A stretch of 64,000 bases of DNA from Desulfosporosinus nitroreducens (GCF_023897015.1 NZ_JAMHFY010000017.1:1-64000), one strand, 5' to 3'; positions 8,256 to 16,926 are shown, counted from the first letter of the stretch. Numbers and translations: made by a program. The notes: generated by a model from the letters alone, not told the origin.

Positions 8256-9208
8256 TTATCATACGCTATGCCCTCAGCTTTAGGAGCCCTTGATTTTTTA
8301 GATGTAAATGCGAGAACAACCATAGTTGCCACATAAGGCAGCATTTTGTAATAGGTTTGATTGATGTTTAAAGCATCTAAGAAGGGGATCAAGGCAATTG
8401 AATAGGCCACAGTGCGAAGAAATGCGAAGAATAACGCTGCGAGTAGAATCTTAAAAGGCTTCCATTGTCCGAATATCATAACAGCAAGTGCCAGAAAGCC
8501 GAATCCTGCAACACCTGTATGACCGTTAGTGTTCCCATTCATAACACCCACTGCATAGAAGAATCCGCCAATACCTCCTAGGATCCCAGAAAGGCTCACA
8601 CCAGCATAGCGCATGAAATAGACATTTATTCCAACCGAGTCGGCGGCATGAGGATGTTCGCCACAGGCGCGAAGGCGCAGACCAAACCTTGTTTTGTAAA
8701 ATACGATTGCAGATATGACAAGCAACATAATGCCAATGTACACAGTAATATACGTATTTTGAAAAAATAACTTGCCTAGTACTGGTATCTCGCTTAGGGC
8801 AGGCACTTCTTTAATATAAAAGTTCTTGTTTGTGGTGATACCGTCACTGTTGAAGAACATTTTTGAAAACAATAGAATTGCTGCGGGAACTAACATATTC
8901 AGTGCCGTACCGGTAATGGTCTGGTCTGCCTTCATAGTAACAGCAGCAAGGGATAACAACAACGAATATAAAAATCCCCCAGTTCCTGCAACGAGCATAC
9001 CCAGGAGCAATATTCCCTGTGCGTCCATGGAGGTACTCTGCACAAAGTAAACAAAAAGGCAGCCAAAAAATGCCCCGAACAGCATGATACCCTCCAGGGC
9101 AATATTGATGACTCCACTGCGTTCACTGAACATACCGCCTAAGGCCACTAAAAGCAGAGGGATAGCAACTGGAAGCGTATTCTGAATCAGATAATAAAAG
9201 GTATCCAT
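8243..9208 (-). CDS. BMP-type nucleoside ABC transporter, second permease
   Basis: 321 residues with about eight to nine membrane segments. The N-terminal signature LGGMFSERSGVINIALEGIM is typical of the NupQ/RbsC-like permeases that form a heterodimer with the other permease in BMP/PnrA-type purine nucleoside importers. It starts three bases after the stop of the preceding permease gene and is the last gene of the operon, with a terminator overlapping its end. Confidence 0.9.
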   Translation of the reverse strand: MDTFYYLIQNTLPVAIPLLLVALGGMFSERSGVINIALEGIMLFGAFFGCLFVYFVQSTSMDAQGILLLGMLVAGTGGFLYSLLLSLAAVTMKADQTITGTALNMLVPAAILLFSKMFFNSDGITTNKNFYIKEVPALSEIPVLGKLFFQNTYITVYIGIMLLVISAIVFYKTRFGLRLRACGEHPHAADSVGINVYFMRYAGVSLSGILGGIGGFFYAVGVMNGNTNGHTGVAGFGFLALAVMIFGQWKPFKILLAALFFAFLRTVAYSIALIPFLDALNINQTYYKMLPYVATMVVLAFTSKKSRAPKAEGIAYDKGLR

Positions 9209-9211
9209 AGT

Positions 9212-10339
9212 TTACGCCTCCTCCTTTGGGTCAGCAGGCAAAATTTCTTTCGATTGGTTTTTGCTGAAAAGCTTTTTGATAAGGTTGCCAACCATAGCAT
9301 TCATAAGCATAGCAAAGGCTGAAAAATATATAATAACCGCAATCACAACATCTATGATCTCCTGTTTATAGCCGTAGAGACTTGCTAGTGTGCCACCGCG
9401 CTGAATGTGAGAGACAAAAAGTGCAGAAAAAATAATTCCGATAGGGCTGGAGTTGCCCAGGAGGGCTACGGCTATACCATTAAACCCGTTCGCAGCAATT
9501 ACGCTTACCGGCTCATAGGTCATACTGCTTCCAGCAATGGTCGATGGTGCTAAAATAGCAAATGCTCCTCCAAGTCCTGCCATGGCACCTGCGATTACCA
9601 TCGTTAGGATGATATTGCGTTTCCCGTGCATACCGGCGTAGGCGCTGGCATATTTGTTAAAGCCCGTTGCTTTTAGTTCATAACCAAAGGTAGTTTTATT
9701 TAGAACAACAAATAATATTAGTGCCGCAATAATAGCAATGAAAATAGAAATATTTACACTGGAATTAGTGATTCCAAGAGAGGGCATTTGTGCCGACGCA
9801 GGGAGATATGAAGTTCTGGTTTTCGAGGAAATATACATCGTTGCGTTTCCTTGAATAAGCATATCTACCAGATACATACCGATATAGTTGAACATTATTG
9901 AGGTAATAACTTCATTAACGTTTAGCAATGCCTTAAATATACCGGGGATTAACCCCCAAAGCATTCCACCGGACATACCGGCCAGAACACAGACTAACCA
10001 GTGAACACTGTCGGGTAACTTCCACATAAACCCTGCATACAAGGCAAAGAACATGCCCATTGTATACTGGCCCGAAGCTCCAATGTTAAATAAGCCCATT
10101 TTAAAGGCAAACCCTACTGCCAGACCTGTCATTAAGATAGGAGTTGCATAATAAAATACATCCCCAATGCGTTTGAAACCACCCATCAGGAGCATCTGGA
10201 AACCTAAAAATGAGTTGGCAGGGCTTGCGATAGTCATAATGATATATCCAAAAACAAGCCCCAGCAATACAGCAAGCAGCGCTGCAGTAAATGCCGAAAA
10301 GCCTTTACTTTTTCCTGCTTTTTTGATAATAACCTGCAT
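9212..10339 (-). CDS. BMP-type nucleoside ABC transporter, first permease
   Basis: 375 residues. The start is taken at the ATG (10339) giving MQVIIKKAGKSKG, seven bases after AAAGGAG; an earlier frame opening to 10429 lies inside the ATPase gene. It has about nine to ten membrane segments and the family landmarks FNIGASGQYTMG and GFNGIAVALLGN of NupP/BPL_transp_2 permeases. It overlaps the ATPase gene by 35 bases, consistent with coupled translation. Confidence 0.9.
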   Translation of the reverse strand: MQVIIKKAGKSKGFSAFTAALLAVLLGLVFGYIIMTIASPANSFLGFQMLLMGGFKRIGDVFYYATPILMTGLAVGFAFKMGLFNIGASGQYTMGMFFALYAGFMWKLPDSVHWLVCVLAGMSGGMLWGLIPGIFKALLNVNEVITSIMFNYIGMYLVDMLIQGNATMYISSKTRTSYLPASAQMPSLGITNSSVNISIFIAIIAALILFVVLNKTTFGYELKATGFNKYASAYAGMHGKRNIILTMVIAGAMAGLGGAFAILAPSTIAGSSMTYEPVSVIAANGFNGIAVALLGNSSPIGIIFSALFVSHIQRGGTLASLYGYKQEIIDVVIAVIIYFSAFAMLMNAMVGNLIKKLFSKNQSKEILPADPKEEA

Positions 10340-11876
10340 TTTCATTCTCCTTTGCAGTGCTGCGTTTGGCACCTGACATGTACAGACCAAGTTCTTGAAC
10401 AGTGGTTGTCTTGGCGTCCAGCTCACCAACTATTTCGCCTTCATACATTACAAGAATTCTATCGCTTAAATTCATAACCTCCTCCAGCTCGAGAGATATC
10501 AACAAGACCGCTTTTCCGGCATCACGTCTTGCGACGAGCTGTTTATGTATGTATTCGATAGCCCCAATATCAAGACCCCGGGTAGGTTGTACTGCAATTA
10601 GCAGTTCATGTTCTTTGTCAATTTCTCGAGCAAGAATTGCTTTTTGCTGGTTGCCCCCCGACATGCTTCGCATAGGAGTAATCGGCCCTTGCCCGCTGCG
10701 AACCTCATATTGCTTAATCAACTTTTCGGCATATGAGCGCACGGCATTGCTTTTAATAAATCCGAAATGCTGAAACTCAGGCCGCCAATAACGCTGCAGA
10801 ACCAGATTTTCTTCCAATGAATAATCAAGTACGAGACCATATTTGTGGCGATCCTCCGGAATGTGGCTCATACCTGACATTGATCGAGTACGGATCGTCG
10901 CCTTTGTAATATCTCTGCCGCAAAGAGTGATAATTCCACTGCTTGTTTTTTCAAGCCCTGTAAGCGCCGAGACAAACTCAGTTTGTCCGTTTCCGTCGAT
11001 ACCGGCAAGACAAAGGATTTCACCTGCTCGTACATCGAAACTAACGTTTTTTACAGCGTTGTTGCTATGAATCTTGGAGGAAACTGTAATATTCTTTACA
11101 GATAGAACAACATCGCCGAGTTCCTTAGTTTTTTTATGCACCTTGAAGTTCACATTTCGTCCAACCATCATTTTTGAAAGTTCTTCCTTTGTGGTATCTT
11201 TTATTGCAACGTTACCAATTAATTTACCCTTGCGCAGTACAGTGCAACGATCGGCAACAGCCATAATCTCATTCAATTTATGAGTTATAAACAAAATTGA
11301 TTTACCTTCTCTGGCAAATTCCCGCATTATTTCCATGAGCTCATCAATTTCCTGTGGGGTTAAAACTGCAGTTGGTTCATCAAAAATCAGAATATCATTT
11401 TCACGATACAGCATTTTTAAGATCTCAACACGTTGCTGCATTCCAACTGAAATCTGTTCAATTAAAGCATCGGGGTTTACTTCAAATCCGTACTGTTCAC
11501 TAAGTTTTATAACCTTTTCCCGGGCTTCTTTCTTTTGCAAGAGGCCCATCTTATTTGGCTCAACCCCTAGAATGATATTTTCAAGAACGGTAAAAATATC
11601 TATAAGTTTAAAGTGCTGATGTACCATGCCAATGCCCAAATCGTTGGCGTCATTGGGATTGTTAATTTTAACGACCGTACCATTCTTCCTAATTTCCCCT
11701 TTTTCGGCCTGGTATAAGCCAAAGAGAACGCTCATAAGTGTCGATTTTCCTGCACCGTTTTCCCCTAACAAGGCATGGATTTCGCCCTTTCTTAAACATA
11801 AAGTAATATCATCATTGGCTGTAATGCCCGGAAATTCTTTAGTTATATTGAGCATTTCAATAATATAGTTTTCCAT
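10305..11876 (-). CDS. BMP-type nucleoside ABC transporter, duplicated ATPase subunit
   Basis: 523 residues made of two ABC domains. Domain 1 has Walker A GENGAGKST (about 38-46), signature ISVGMQQRVE, Walker B ILIFDEPTAVLTP and an H-loop THKL. Domain 2 has a degenerate Walker A (GIDGNGQTEF) and a strong signature SGGNQQKAILARE, as is usual in RbsA/NupO-type sugar and nucleoside ATPases. It energises import by the two downstream-encoded permeases. A stable hairpin separates it from the binding-protein gene upstream. Confidence 0.92.
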   Translation of the reverse strand: MENYIIEMLNITKEFPGITANDDITLCLRKGEIHALLGENGAGKSTLMSVLFGLYQAEKGEIRKNGTVVKINNPNDANDLGIGMVHQHFKLIDIFTVLENIILGVEPNKMGLLQKKEAREKVIKLSEQYGFEVNPDALIEQISVGMQQRVEILKMLYRENDILIFDEPTAVLTPQEIDELMEIMREFAREGKSILFITHKLNEIMAVADRCTVLRKGKLIGNVAIKDTTKEELSKMMVGRNVNFKVHKKTKELGDVVLSVKNITVSSKIHSNNAVKNVSFDVRAGEILCLAGIDGNGQTEFVSALTGLEKTSSGIITLCGRDITKATIRTRSMSGMSHIPEDRHKYGLVLDYSLEENLVLQRYWRPEFQHFGFIKSNAVRSYAEKLIKQYEVRSGQGPITPMRSMSGGNQQKAILAREIDKEHELLIAVQPTRGLDIGAIEYIHKQLVARRDAGKAVLLISLELEEVMNLSDRILVMYEGEIVGELDAKTTTVQELGLYMSGAKRSTAKENENAGYYQKSRKK

Positions 11877-11910
11877 AATTAACCTCTTTTTGTTTTTAAA
11901 AGTTATATCA

Positions 11911-11948
11911 TAAAAGGGAAAGGCATTTGCGTTTGCCTTTCCCTTTTA
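11911..11948 (-). terminator. Intra-operon hairpin between binding-protein and ATPase genes (partial terminator)
   Basis: Arms 11911-11925 and 11934-11948 pair perfectly over 15 bp, with A/T runs at the base. Its place after the substrate-binding protein gene suggests attenuation, so that the lipoprotein is made in excess of the membrane subunits, a common arrangement in ABC operons. Confidence 0.65.
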
Positions 11949-12008
11949 AAGGGCTTCTACTTACATAAGGCTCAGGCCAATATGTGGGCAGCAAAACTAT
12001 AATTATTA

Positions 12009-13169
12009 TTATCTTACCTCAACGGTAACCTTTGAAAGTTTGAGGCCGGAAACAAGCTCCTTAGCTGTTGCATAACCGTTAGTATCAGCAACCGTGATGG
12101 TACGGACGGGATCTATCGAACCCTTAGCTAGGGAGGCATATATAGCGTCATAGTCGTTTTTGGTGAATGATTTGAATCTGTCAAATGCATTGCCATCTTG
12201 TTGTCCAATTATCGTTGTTGGAAGACCTACACCGTTGTTGGTTGCATTGAAATAGGTAGATTTTCCTGCGAAGGTGCTCCAGCTGTTGGTTTTATAGATA
12301 GTTTCAAGAACTTGTTTAACAGAAGCTCCAAGACCTTTGGTCGCAGATGTAATAATAGTATCGCTGTCATATCTCTGGTCAACGTCAACGCCGATAACCT
12401 TTTTCCCTGCTTCAGCAGAGGCCGACATGACACTTTTACCTACTGAACCGCCGCAAGCAAAGATAACCTCTGTACCTTCCTGATACATGGTTTTTGCTGT
12501 TGCTTTATTGGTATCAGTTTCTGCAAAATCTCCAGTATAATGATAAGTAACAGAAACTGAACCTGAAGGAAGGTCTAATTTTACCGCGGCAGCCTCGGCG
12601 CCCTGCAAATATCCATAGCCAAATGCTTGAACAGCTGGAACTGCCATACCTCCCATAAAACCAAGCTTTTTCATGCCGTCCATAACAGCGGCATAGCCGG
12701 CCAGATAACCGGGCTCTTCTTCAGAGTATAGAATGCTGGCAACATTATCATTCGTTTTAAAGGTTGCGTAATCAGCAGTATGAGGTGTTCCATCTAAGAG
12801 GATAAACTTTACATCAGGGTACCTTGTCTGTGCTTCGTAAATCGGAACCTCAAACAGAAAACCCGGTGTTACAATAACCTTAGCGCCACCGGTTATAGCC
12901 AAATCAATAGCTGCAAGATAGCCTGCGTCAGACGCTTCCTCGGGCTTATAATACTTGTGAGTAATTTTGTTTTCCTCAGCAAAGGCAACTACGCCCTCCC
13001 AGGAGCCTTGGTTAAAGGACTTGTCATCGATGTTGCCTTTGTCAGTAATGAGTGCGATTTCGAAGCCTTTGCTTGTTGCACCACCTTCACTAGTTGTACC
13101 ACCGCAGCCAGTAACCATCGTGATGCAAAACAGAAAAAGAACCATCAGTATTGCCGAAAACCTTTTCAT
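12009..13169 (-). CDS. BMP/PnrA-family substrate-binding lipoprotein (nucleoside importer)
   Basis: 386 residues with a lipoprotein signal (charged MKR, hydrophobic core, lipobox VTGC with C22). The mature domain opens with IALITDKGNIDDKSFNQGSW, the diagnostic PnrA/BMP motif whose aspartate and asparagine contact the nucleoside ribose. In this family the ligands are purine nucleosides. It is the first gene of the operon, with GGAGGAGGAG upstream of the ATG. I looked for a purine riboswitch in 13170-13299 and did not find the conserved core. Confidence 0.92.
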   Translation of the reverse strand: MKRFSAILMVLFLFCITMVTGCGGTTSEGGATSKGFEIALITDKGNIDDKSFNQGSWEGVVAFAEENKITHKYYKPEEASDAGYLAAIDLAITGGAKVIVTPGFLFEVPIYEAQTRYPDVKFILLDGTPHTADYATFKTNDNVASILYSEEEPGYLAGYAAVMDGMKKLGFMGGMAVPAVQAFGYGYLQGAEAAAVKLDLPSGSVSVTYHYTGDFAETDTNKATAKTMYQEGTEVIFACGGSVGKSVMSASAEAGKKVIGVDVDQRYDSDTIITSATKGLGASVKQVLETIYKTNSWSTFAGKSTYFNATNNGVGLPTTIIGQQDGNAFDRFKSFTKNDYDAIYASLAKGSIDPVRTITVADTNGYATAKELVSGLKLSKVTVEVR

Positions 13170-13299
13170 TATACTCCTCCTCCTATAATCTGGATATGAT
13201 AGTTACTACCAAATGTATTTTACAACCCTTATATAAATTACAACTATTTTCCTATTGTTTATATAAAGTCTGGCTTTGCGAACTATAGGAGAAGGTGGG

Positions 13300-13416
13300 G
13301 TGATTAGCTTGACTAATTTTATTTCCAAACGGATTGTCTTGATACTTATCGTACTGATAGCCGCCGCAATTGCGGGAATGCTGTACTCCCATTCTAGTAT
13401 GTTTCCGTGGATATAA
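13300..13416 (+). CDS. 38-residue single-span membrane peptide
   Basis: GTG start at 13300, eight bases after AGGAG; stop TAA at 13414. The product has a basic N-terminus (SKR), one strong hydrophobic helix (RIVLILIVLIAAAIAG) and a short Ser/His tail ending MFPWI. It lies in the gap between the divergent BMP operon and the marR-GNAT gene, just before the latter's operators. No family recognised. The ribosome site and the start/stop context support translation; function unknown. Confidence 0.5.
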   Translation: MISLTNFISKRIVLILIVLIAAAIAGMLYSHSSMFPWI

Positions 13417-13422
13417 ACTATT

Positions 13423-13473
13423 TGACTAAGTCATATAATAATGGTTGACTAAGTCAGATAAGTGTGCTATTTT
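13423..13473 (+). promoter_or_regulatory. Tandem palindromic operators and promoter of the MarR-GNAT gene
   Basis: TGACTAAGTCA, itself a perfect 11-bp palindrome, occurs at 13423-13433 and 13446-13456, 23 bp apart centre to centre (about two helical turns). The second copy overlaps a putative -35 TTGACT (13445-13450), which is 17 bp before a -10 TATTTT (13468-13473). This fits autorepression by the MarR domain encoded directly downstream. Confidence 0.6.
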
Positions 13474-13502
13474 TAGTGAAATAACTATTGAGGGGCAACC
13501 AT

Positions 13503-14438
13503 ATGAATTCAACATATACACCATTGATTCATACCATTCGAAGATTTAACCGATTTTACACTAATATCCTTGGACTTTTGGATCATCATATGCTTGACAG
13601 TGATTTTTCCCTGTCAGAAGCTCGTGTATTGTACGAAATTGGGCATATGGAGAATTGTACTTCTAAAAAATTAATTGAGGAACTAAGAATCGACTCAGGC
13701 TATCTAAGCAGGATTATAAAACGCTTTGATAAGCACAATTTGACTTATAGAGTACAGTCCACTGAGGATGGCCGGTTGTATTATCTTTATCTTACTGATA
13801 ATGGAAAAGAGACGCTTTCAAAGCTGGATAATCAATCCGATCAACATATCTATCAGATGATTGTACAATTACAGGAGCAAAACCAAAAAAGGCTTATTGA
13901 AGGTATGCAAGCGATTGAAAGTGCGCTGTCAAGAGATTCTGTTTCTAGAAACGAAAAGATAAACTTGCGTTACGAGTTGATGCCTGGAGATGTAGGTCAG
14001 CTAATTCATCTGCATGGTTGGATATATGCCCAAGAATGTGGGTATAACCATGTTTTTGAAGGCTATGTTTGTAAGACCTTATCTAACTTCTTTGAAAACT
14101 ATAGTCCGCAGAAGGATAGGTTTTGGTTTGCCGAAGTTGATGGAGAGATGATAGGAGCTATTGCAATCGTCGGACATTCGGGAGAAAAAGCTCAGCTTAG
14201 GTGGTTTATACTTCATCCGAAATATCGAGGAATAGGTCTTGGCAAAAAGCTGTTGAATGAAGCCATGCAATACTGTAGAGAGAAGGGGTATAAAAATTTA
14301 TTTTTGGTAACCACGGAAGACCAAAAAACAGCTATAAAAATGTACTTGAAAGCTGGATTCAGAAAAGTGGCCGCGGATGAAAATCATGCATGGGGCAAGG
14401 ATTTGATTGAGCAGACCTTTGAGTTAAATTTACCATAA
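13503..14438 (+). CDS. MarR-family regulator fused to a GNAT acetyltransferase
   Basis: 311 residues from ATG 13503, eight bases after GAGGGG. Residues about 1-145 are a MarR winged helix: SLSEARVLYEIG, then the recognition helix in LRIDSGYLSRIIKRFDKH and the wing VQSTEDGRLYYLYLT. Residues about 155-311 are a GNAT domain with the acetyl-CoA loop motif HPKYRGIGLGKKLL and a beta-bulge VTTEDQKTAIKMYLKAGF. Such fusions are known in many bacteria; the acetylated substrate is unknown. The upstream tandem palindromes are probable operators. Confidence 0.88.
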   Translation: MNSTYTPLIHTIRRFNRFYTNILGLLDHHMLDSDFSLSEARVLYEIGHMENCTSKKLIEELRIDSGYLSRIIKRFDKHNLTYRVQSTEDGRLYYLYLTDNGKETLSKLDNQSDQHIYQMIVQLQEQNQKRLIEGMQAIESALSRDSVSRNEKINLRYELMPGDVGQLIHLHGWIYAQECGYNHVFEGYVCKTLSNFFENYSPQKDRFWFAEVDGEMIGAIAIVGHSGEKAQLRWFILHPKYRGIGLGKKLLNEAMQYCREKGYKNLFLVTTEDQKTAIKMYLKAGFRKVAADENHAWGKDLIEQTFELNLP

Positions 14439-14641
14439 TTATGCCTAAATAAGTCAGCACTTTAGCCTTAGCCCTCAACCCATTGAACATCTGATGTGGG
14501 GTCCCTTGTCAAGTCTAACCCAGAGGCTTAATTCACCTCGGATTATTCATTATTTCCCCTGTCTGCTTGACAGGGGTCAGTTCACTCATCATCGGCTGTT
14601 CTTAATATTAGTTTATAAAATTCTCTAAAGTTAATCCTAAC

Positions 14642-14759
14642 CTAACTTATTAAGCCCTTATCTCGATACTGAGCCAAATACCGACGCAGTGTAAGCTCTG
14701 ACAAACCTGATTGCTCACAAAGGGCAACTTTAAGCTGATTTGAAACCTTAAACCAAGAA
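14642..14759 (-). pseudogene. Transposase remnant (N-terminal helix-turn-helix only)
   Basis: The minus-strand frame reads LKVALCEQSGLSELTLRRYL then AQYRDKGLIS and stops at 14642. This matches the N-terminal HTH of IS481/Mu-type DDE transposases (E-x-SGLS-x-x-TLRR-[YW]L-x-x-YR). No catalytic domain follows, so it is a fragment. It sits in a 600-bp stretch (14439-15051) otherwise without an intact gene. Confidence 0.5.
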
Positions 14760-14843
14760 GAAAATCCAGCGTTTTTTGCAGAAGGCCTATTCAGCAATGG
14801 AGAACGCTTCTATGTGATACTCCAAGACAGAAGAAAAATGTGA
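14739..14843 (+). pseudogene. C-terminal fragment of an unidentified protein
   Basis: Open from 14739 to TGA at 14841, reading FETLNQEENPAFFAEG and ending GERFYVILQDRRKM. It has protein-like composition but no start codon, and a stop lies just upstream. It overlaps the transposase remnant on the other strand. It could be the tail of a gene cut by an insertion; the family is not recognised. Confidence 0.3.
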
Positions 14844-14850
14844 ACCTACT

Positions 14851-14882
14851 AAACCCCGTAACTGAATGTTTATGGGGTTTTT
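14851..14882 (+). terminator. Rho-independent terminator
   Basis: AAACCCC (14851-14857) pairs with GGGGTTT (14874-14880), followed by T residues. It follows the truncated coding fragment and shields the gas-vesicle-like operon from upstream transcription. Confidence 0.55.
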
Positions 14883-15009
14883 GTTATTTAATTTTCGTTG
14901 CTTCCAATATCATGATGATTTTCTGTGTAATTGTAAATAAGCTATGAAATCTATGAATACTTAGTAAAGCTTTTCAATATAAATGATTATATGCTAATTA
15001 CTTTTAAAA

Positions 15010-15029
15010 TCGAATAATTAGAGATTCGA
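15010..15029. promoter_or_regulatory. Inverted repeat before the MarR gene of the gas-vesicle-like operon
   Basis: TCGAAT (15010-15015) and ATTCGA (15024-15029) form a 6-bp dyad with an 8-base spacer 22 bp before the GTG start. It is a candidate autoregulatory operator for the MarR-type protein. Confidence 0.35.
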
Positions 15030-15051
15030 AGCTTAGAGAGGGTTTGAGGAC

Positions 15052-15480
15052 GTGATAGAAGGTAAGGAAAACTGGGTAAAGTTAGAGAGGAATCTCCGCC
15101 AGATAGAATTATTTTTGGATCAGAAAACGCGGAAGTATCTGATTTTAAAAGGCATTTCGAATGCCCGCTTTATTTTGCTTGTCGAGGTATACTTTAACCC
15201 TGGCCTTTCATTAACTGAACTTTATGAAAAAATGTGTGTAACTCTCAGTACCGTAAGTAATCTTACTGATCAACTGGTTATTAGCGGGCTGTTGAGCAGG
15301 GAAAGACGTTCAGATGACCGCAGGGTTATCGAACTAAATCTTACCCAGGAAGGACATAATTTGCTCGAAGATATTCTTAAGTACAGATACAGCCTTATTA
15401 AAAATATCCTGGAAGTAATGCCAAACGGGAGCGTAAGCAGCTTTGTCAAGATTATCGAAGAATTCGTTTCTCACGTCTAA
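15052..15480 (+). CDS. MarR-family transcriptional regulator heading the gas-vesicle-like operon
   Basis: 142 residues from GTG 15052. The winged helix shows LTELYEKMCVTLSTVSNLTDQL (recognition helix) and a wing with SGLLSRERRSDDRRVIELNLT, the MarR signature DDRR included. The flanking helices (about 10-40 and 105-142) form the dimer interface. It is 52 bp upstream of the first gvpL-type gene in the same direction, so it is the likely local regulator of the cluster. The ligand is unknown. Confidence 0.85.
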   Translation: MIEGKENWVKLERNLRQIELFLDQKTRKYLILKGISNARFILLVEVYFNPGLSLTELYEKMCVTLSTVSNLTDQLVISGLLSRERRSDDRRVIELNLTQEGHNLLEDILKYRYSLIKNILEVMPNGSVSSFVKIIEEFVSHV

Positions 15481-15531
15481 AACGGAAAAAGCGGGAAAAC
15501 ATTTCTGTTCATAGGAAGGGGGCGGAGAATA

Positions 15532-16440
15532 ATGAATTATAGGGAGAAAAGTAATATCTCTCAAAAATCCGGAACAAAGGAGAAAGGGTATTATATTTAC
15601 TGTATTCTGCAGGGCAGCACAGCTGTGATAGAAGACCATAAGGGAATCGATGGTATTGGCAATCTTTTTTTAAAAAATTATCGCAACCTTACTGCTGTTG
15701 TCAGCGAAGTGGAACTTGATACTTTTAAAGCACAAATAGCAGCTGTAGGCGAAGAAATTGATAGGGAGTGGATTGAGGAAAAAGCGCAAACTCATGAAAA
15801 AATAGTTGAGAGATTGATGAAAGAGAATGCTCTTCTACCAGCAAGGTTCTGTTCAATTGTGAGAAAAAAAGAAGACATCATAGCTTATATGGCTGACAAT
15901 TACCATGAGTATGAGAGAGCGCTCGAAAGATTGAAAGGACGAGAGGAGTGGGGAGTTAAGGCATACTTGAGTTTTGAAAAGTTTAAACAGTTCATTATCG
16001 ATAATACTCCAGAAATCAGGGAAAGAAGAGAAATGCTTGCCTTTATGTCAATCAAGGCTTCCTTTCTCATTCAACGCAAAATAGACAACCTGATTAAGGA
16101 ACGAATGGACAAACGTCTTGAGGGGATTATTCCACACATTGTAGAGATCCTGCGAGATGCGAGCGAGCAGGAGTCAATTGCGGCTGTGGAAATTATCAAT
16201 CAAGAGCAGGTAGATAATTCGCTGTTTTTTAAGGCTTCTTACCTTGTTGAAAAAAACTTATTTCCTGCTTTCAACCATAAGCTGCACCAATTATCCGCTG
16301 AACTTGAACCAGAGGGGATTACTTTGGTTGTTAGCGGGCCATGGCCTCCGTATTCTTTTGTTGAAGATAAGAAGAATTCAGATCTTGAGCGATCTTTGGT
16401 ACGAATGCTCTTTCCTATAAGATGGACCGGAAAGAATTAA
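15532..16440 (+). CDS. gvpL: GvpL/GvpF-family gas vesicle protein
   Basis: 302 residues, start ATG behind GGAAGGGGGCGGAG. Residues about 18-110 form the first GvpF/L domain (GYYIYCILQG, VVSEVE, HEKIVERLMKENALLPARFC), then an all-helical middle and a C-terminal strand domain ending VVSGPWPPYSFVE, the GvpL/F signature. These proteins are accessory factors needed for gas vesicle assembly and bind GvpA-type subunits. It is the first gvp gene of the operon and is paired with a second, extended GvpL at 17892. Confidence 0.88.
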   Translation: MNYREKSNISQKSGTKEKGYYIYCILQGSTAVIEDHKGIDGIGNLFLKNYRNLTAVVSEVELDTFKAQIAAVGEEIDREWIEEKAQTHEKIVERLMKENALLPARFCSIVRKKEDIIAYMADNYHEYERALERLKGREEWGVKAYLSFEKFKQFIIDNTPEIRERREMLAFMSIKASFLIQRKIDNLIKERMDKRLEGIIPHIVEILRDASEQESIAAVEIINQEQVDNSLFFKASYLVEKNLFPAFNHKLHQLSAELEPEGITLVVSGPWPPYSFVEDKKNSDLERSLVRMLFPIRWTGKN

Positions 16441-16468
16441 AACCAGTTAAAGAAAAGAGGACGTTAAG

Positions 16469-16879
16469 ATGATGGAAGCAGTTCGGGACAAAAATGACAG
16501 GTCGTCTCTTGTAGATGTGATAGACAGGCTTTTGGATAAAGGATTGGTAATTAATGCAGATATTACTGTATCTGTAGCCGGAGTGGAGCTGTTGGGTGTA
16601 AAGGTTAGGGCCGCCCTGGCCTCTTTTGCAACTGCAGCAAAGTATGGCCTTGAATTTCCCTCTGGTACCGATTACCAGACTGAAGCGTGGAGGGTGGCAC
16701 AAGCCGGTGTGGAGACATGCCCTCAGTGCGGCAAGGAAGTAAGTAAAGAAGAGTTACTCACTGAGTGTTGTCCTTGGTGCGGCTGGATCAGCGCCAAAGC
16801 TGAGCTGAAATTAAAAGAAAGAGAGATAGAAGAGATGCAGAGAATATCTGCGTCCATACCGCCTATGCTTCAAAGATAA
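16469..16879 (+). CDS. GvpA/GvpJ-type protein with C-terminal zinc ribbon
   Basis: 136 residues. Residues about 12-62 are a GvpA/J domain (LVDVIDRLLDKGLVINADIT, then VSVAGVELLGVKVRAAL); compare the GvpA consensus DRILDKG...VSLVGIELL. Residues 84-104 form a C4 zinc ribbon: CPQC at 84-87 and CC-PWCGW at 100-105. A charged helix follows (about 110-125). Ordinary GvpA is about 70 residues and GvpJ about 100-130, with no Cys ribbon. The same ribbon type ends the larger GvpA-like protein at 19469. It could nucleate a shell or act as an adaptor; that is inference. Confidence 0.8.
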   Translation: MMEAVRDKNDRSSLVDVIDRLLDKGLVINADITVSVAGVELLGVKVRAALASFATAAKYGLEFPSGTDYQTEAWRVAQAGVETCPQCGKEVSKEELLTECCPWCGWISAKAELKLKEREIEEMQRISASIPPMLQR

Positions 16880-16926
16880 TGCTTTAAAAGTATTAACGGT
16901 AGAACTTGGCGTGGAGGAGAGGCAGG

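Noticed and set aside
8059-8293. Opposing 64-67-codon frames downstream of dsrJ
   Set aside because: They read through the dispersed repeat and short inverted repeats; both lack start signals and similarity.
10339-10429. Earlier start for the first BMP permease
   Set aside because: The extension lies inside the ATPase gene and reads as non-membrane sequence; the ribosome site points to 10339.
13170-13299. Possible purine riboswitch before the BMP nucleoside importer
   Set aside because: The leader has AT-rich stretches but not the conserved junction and loop sequences of the purine aptamer.
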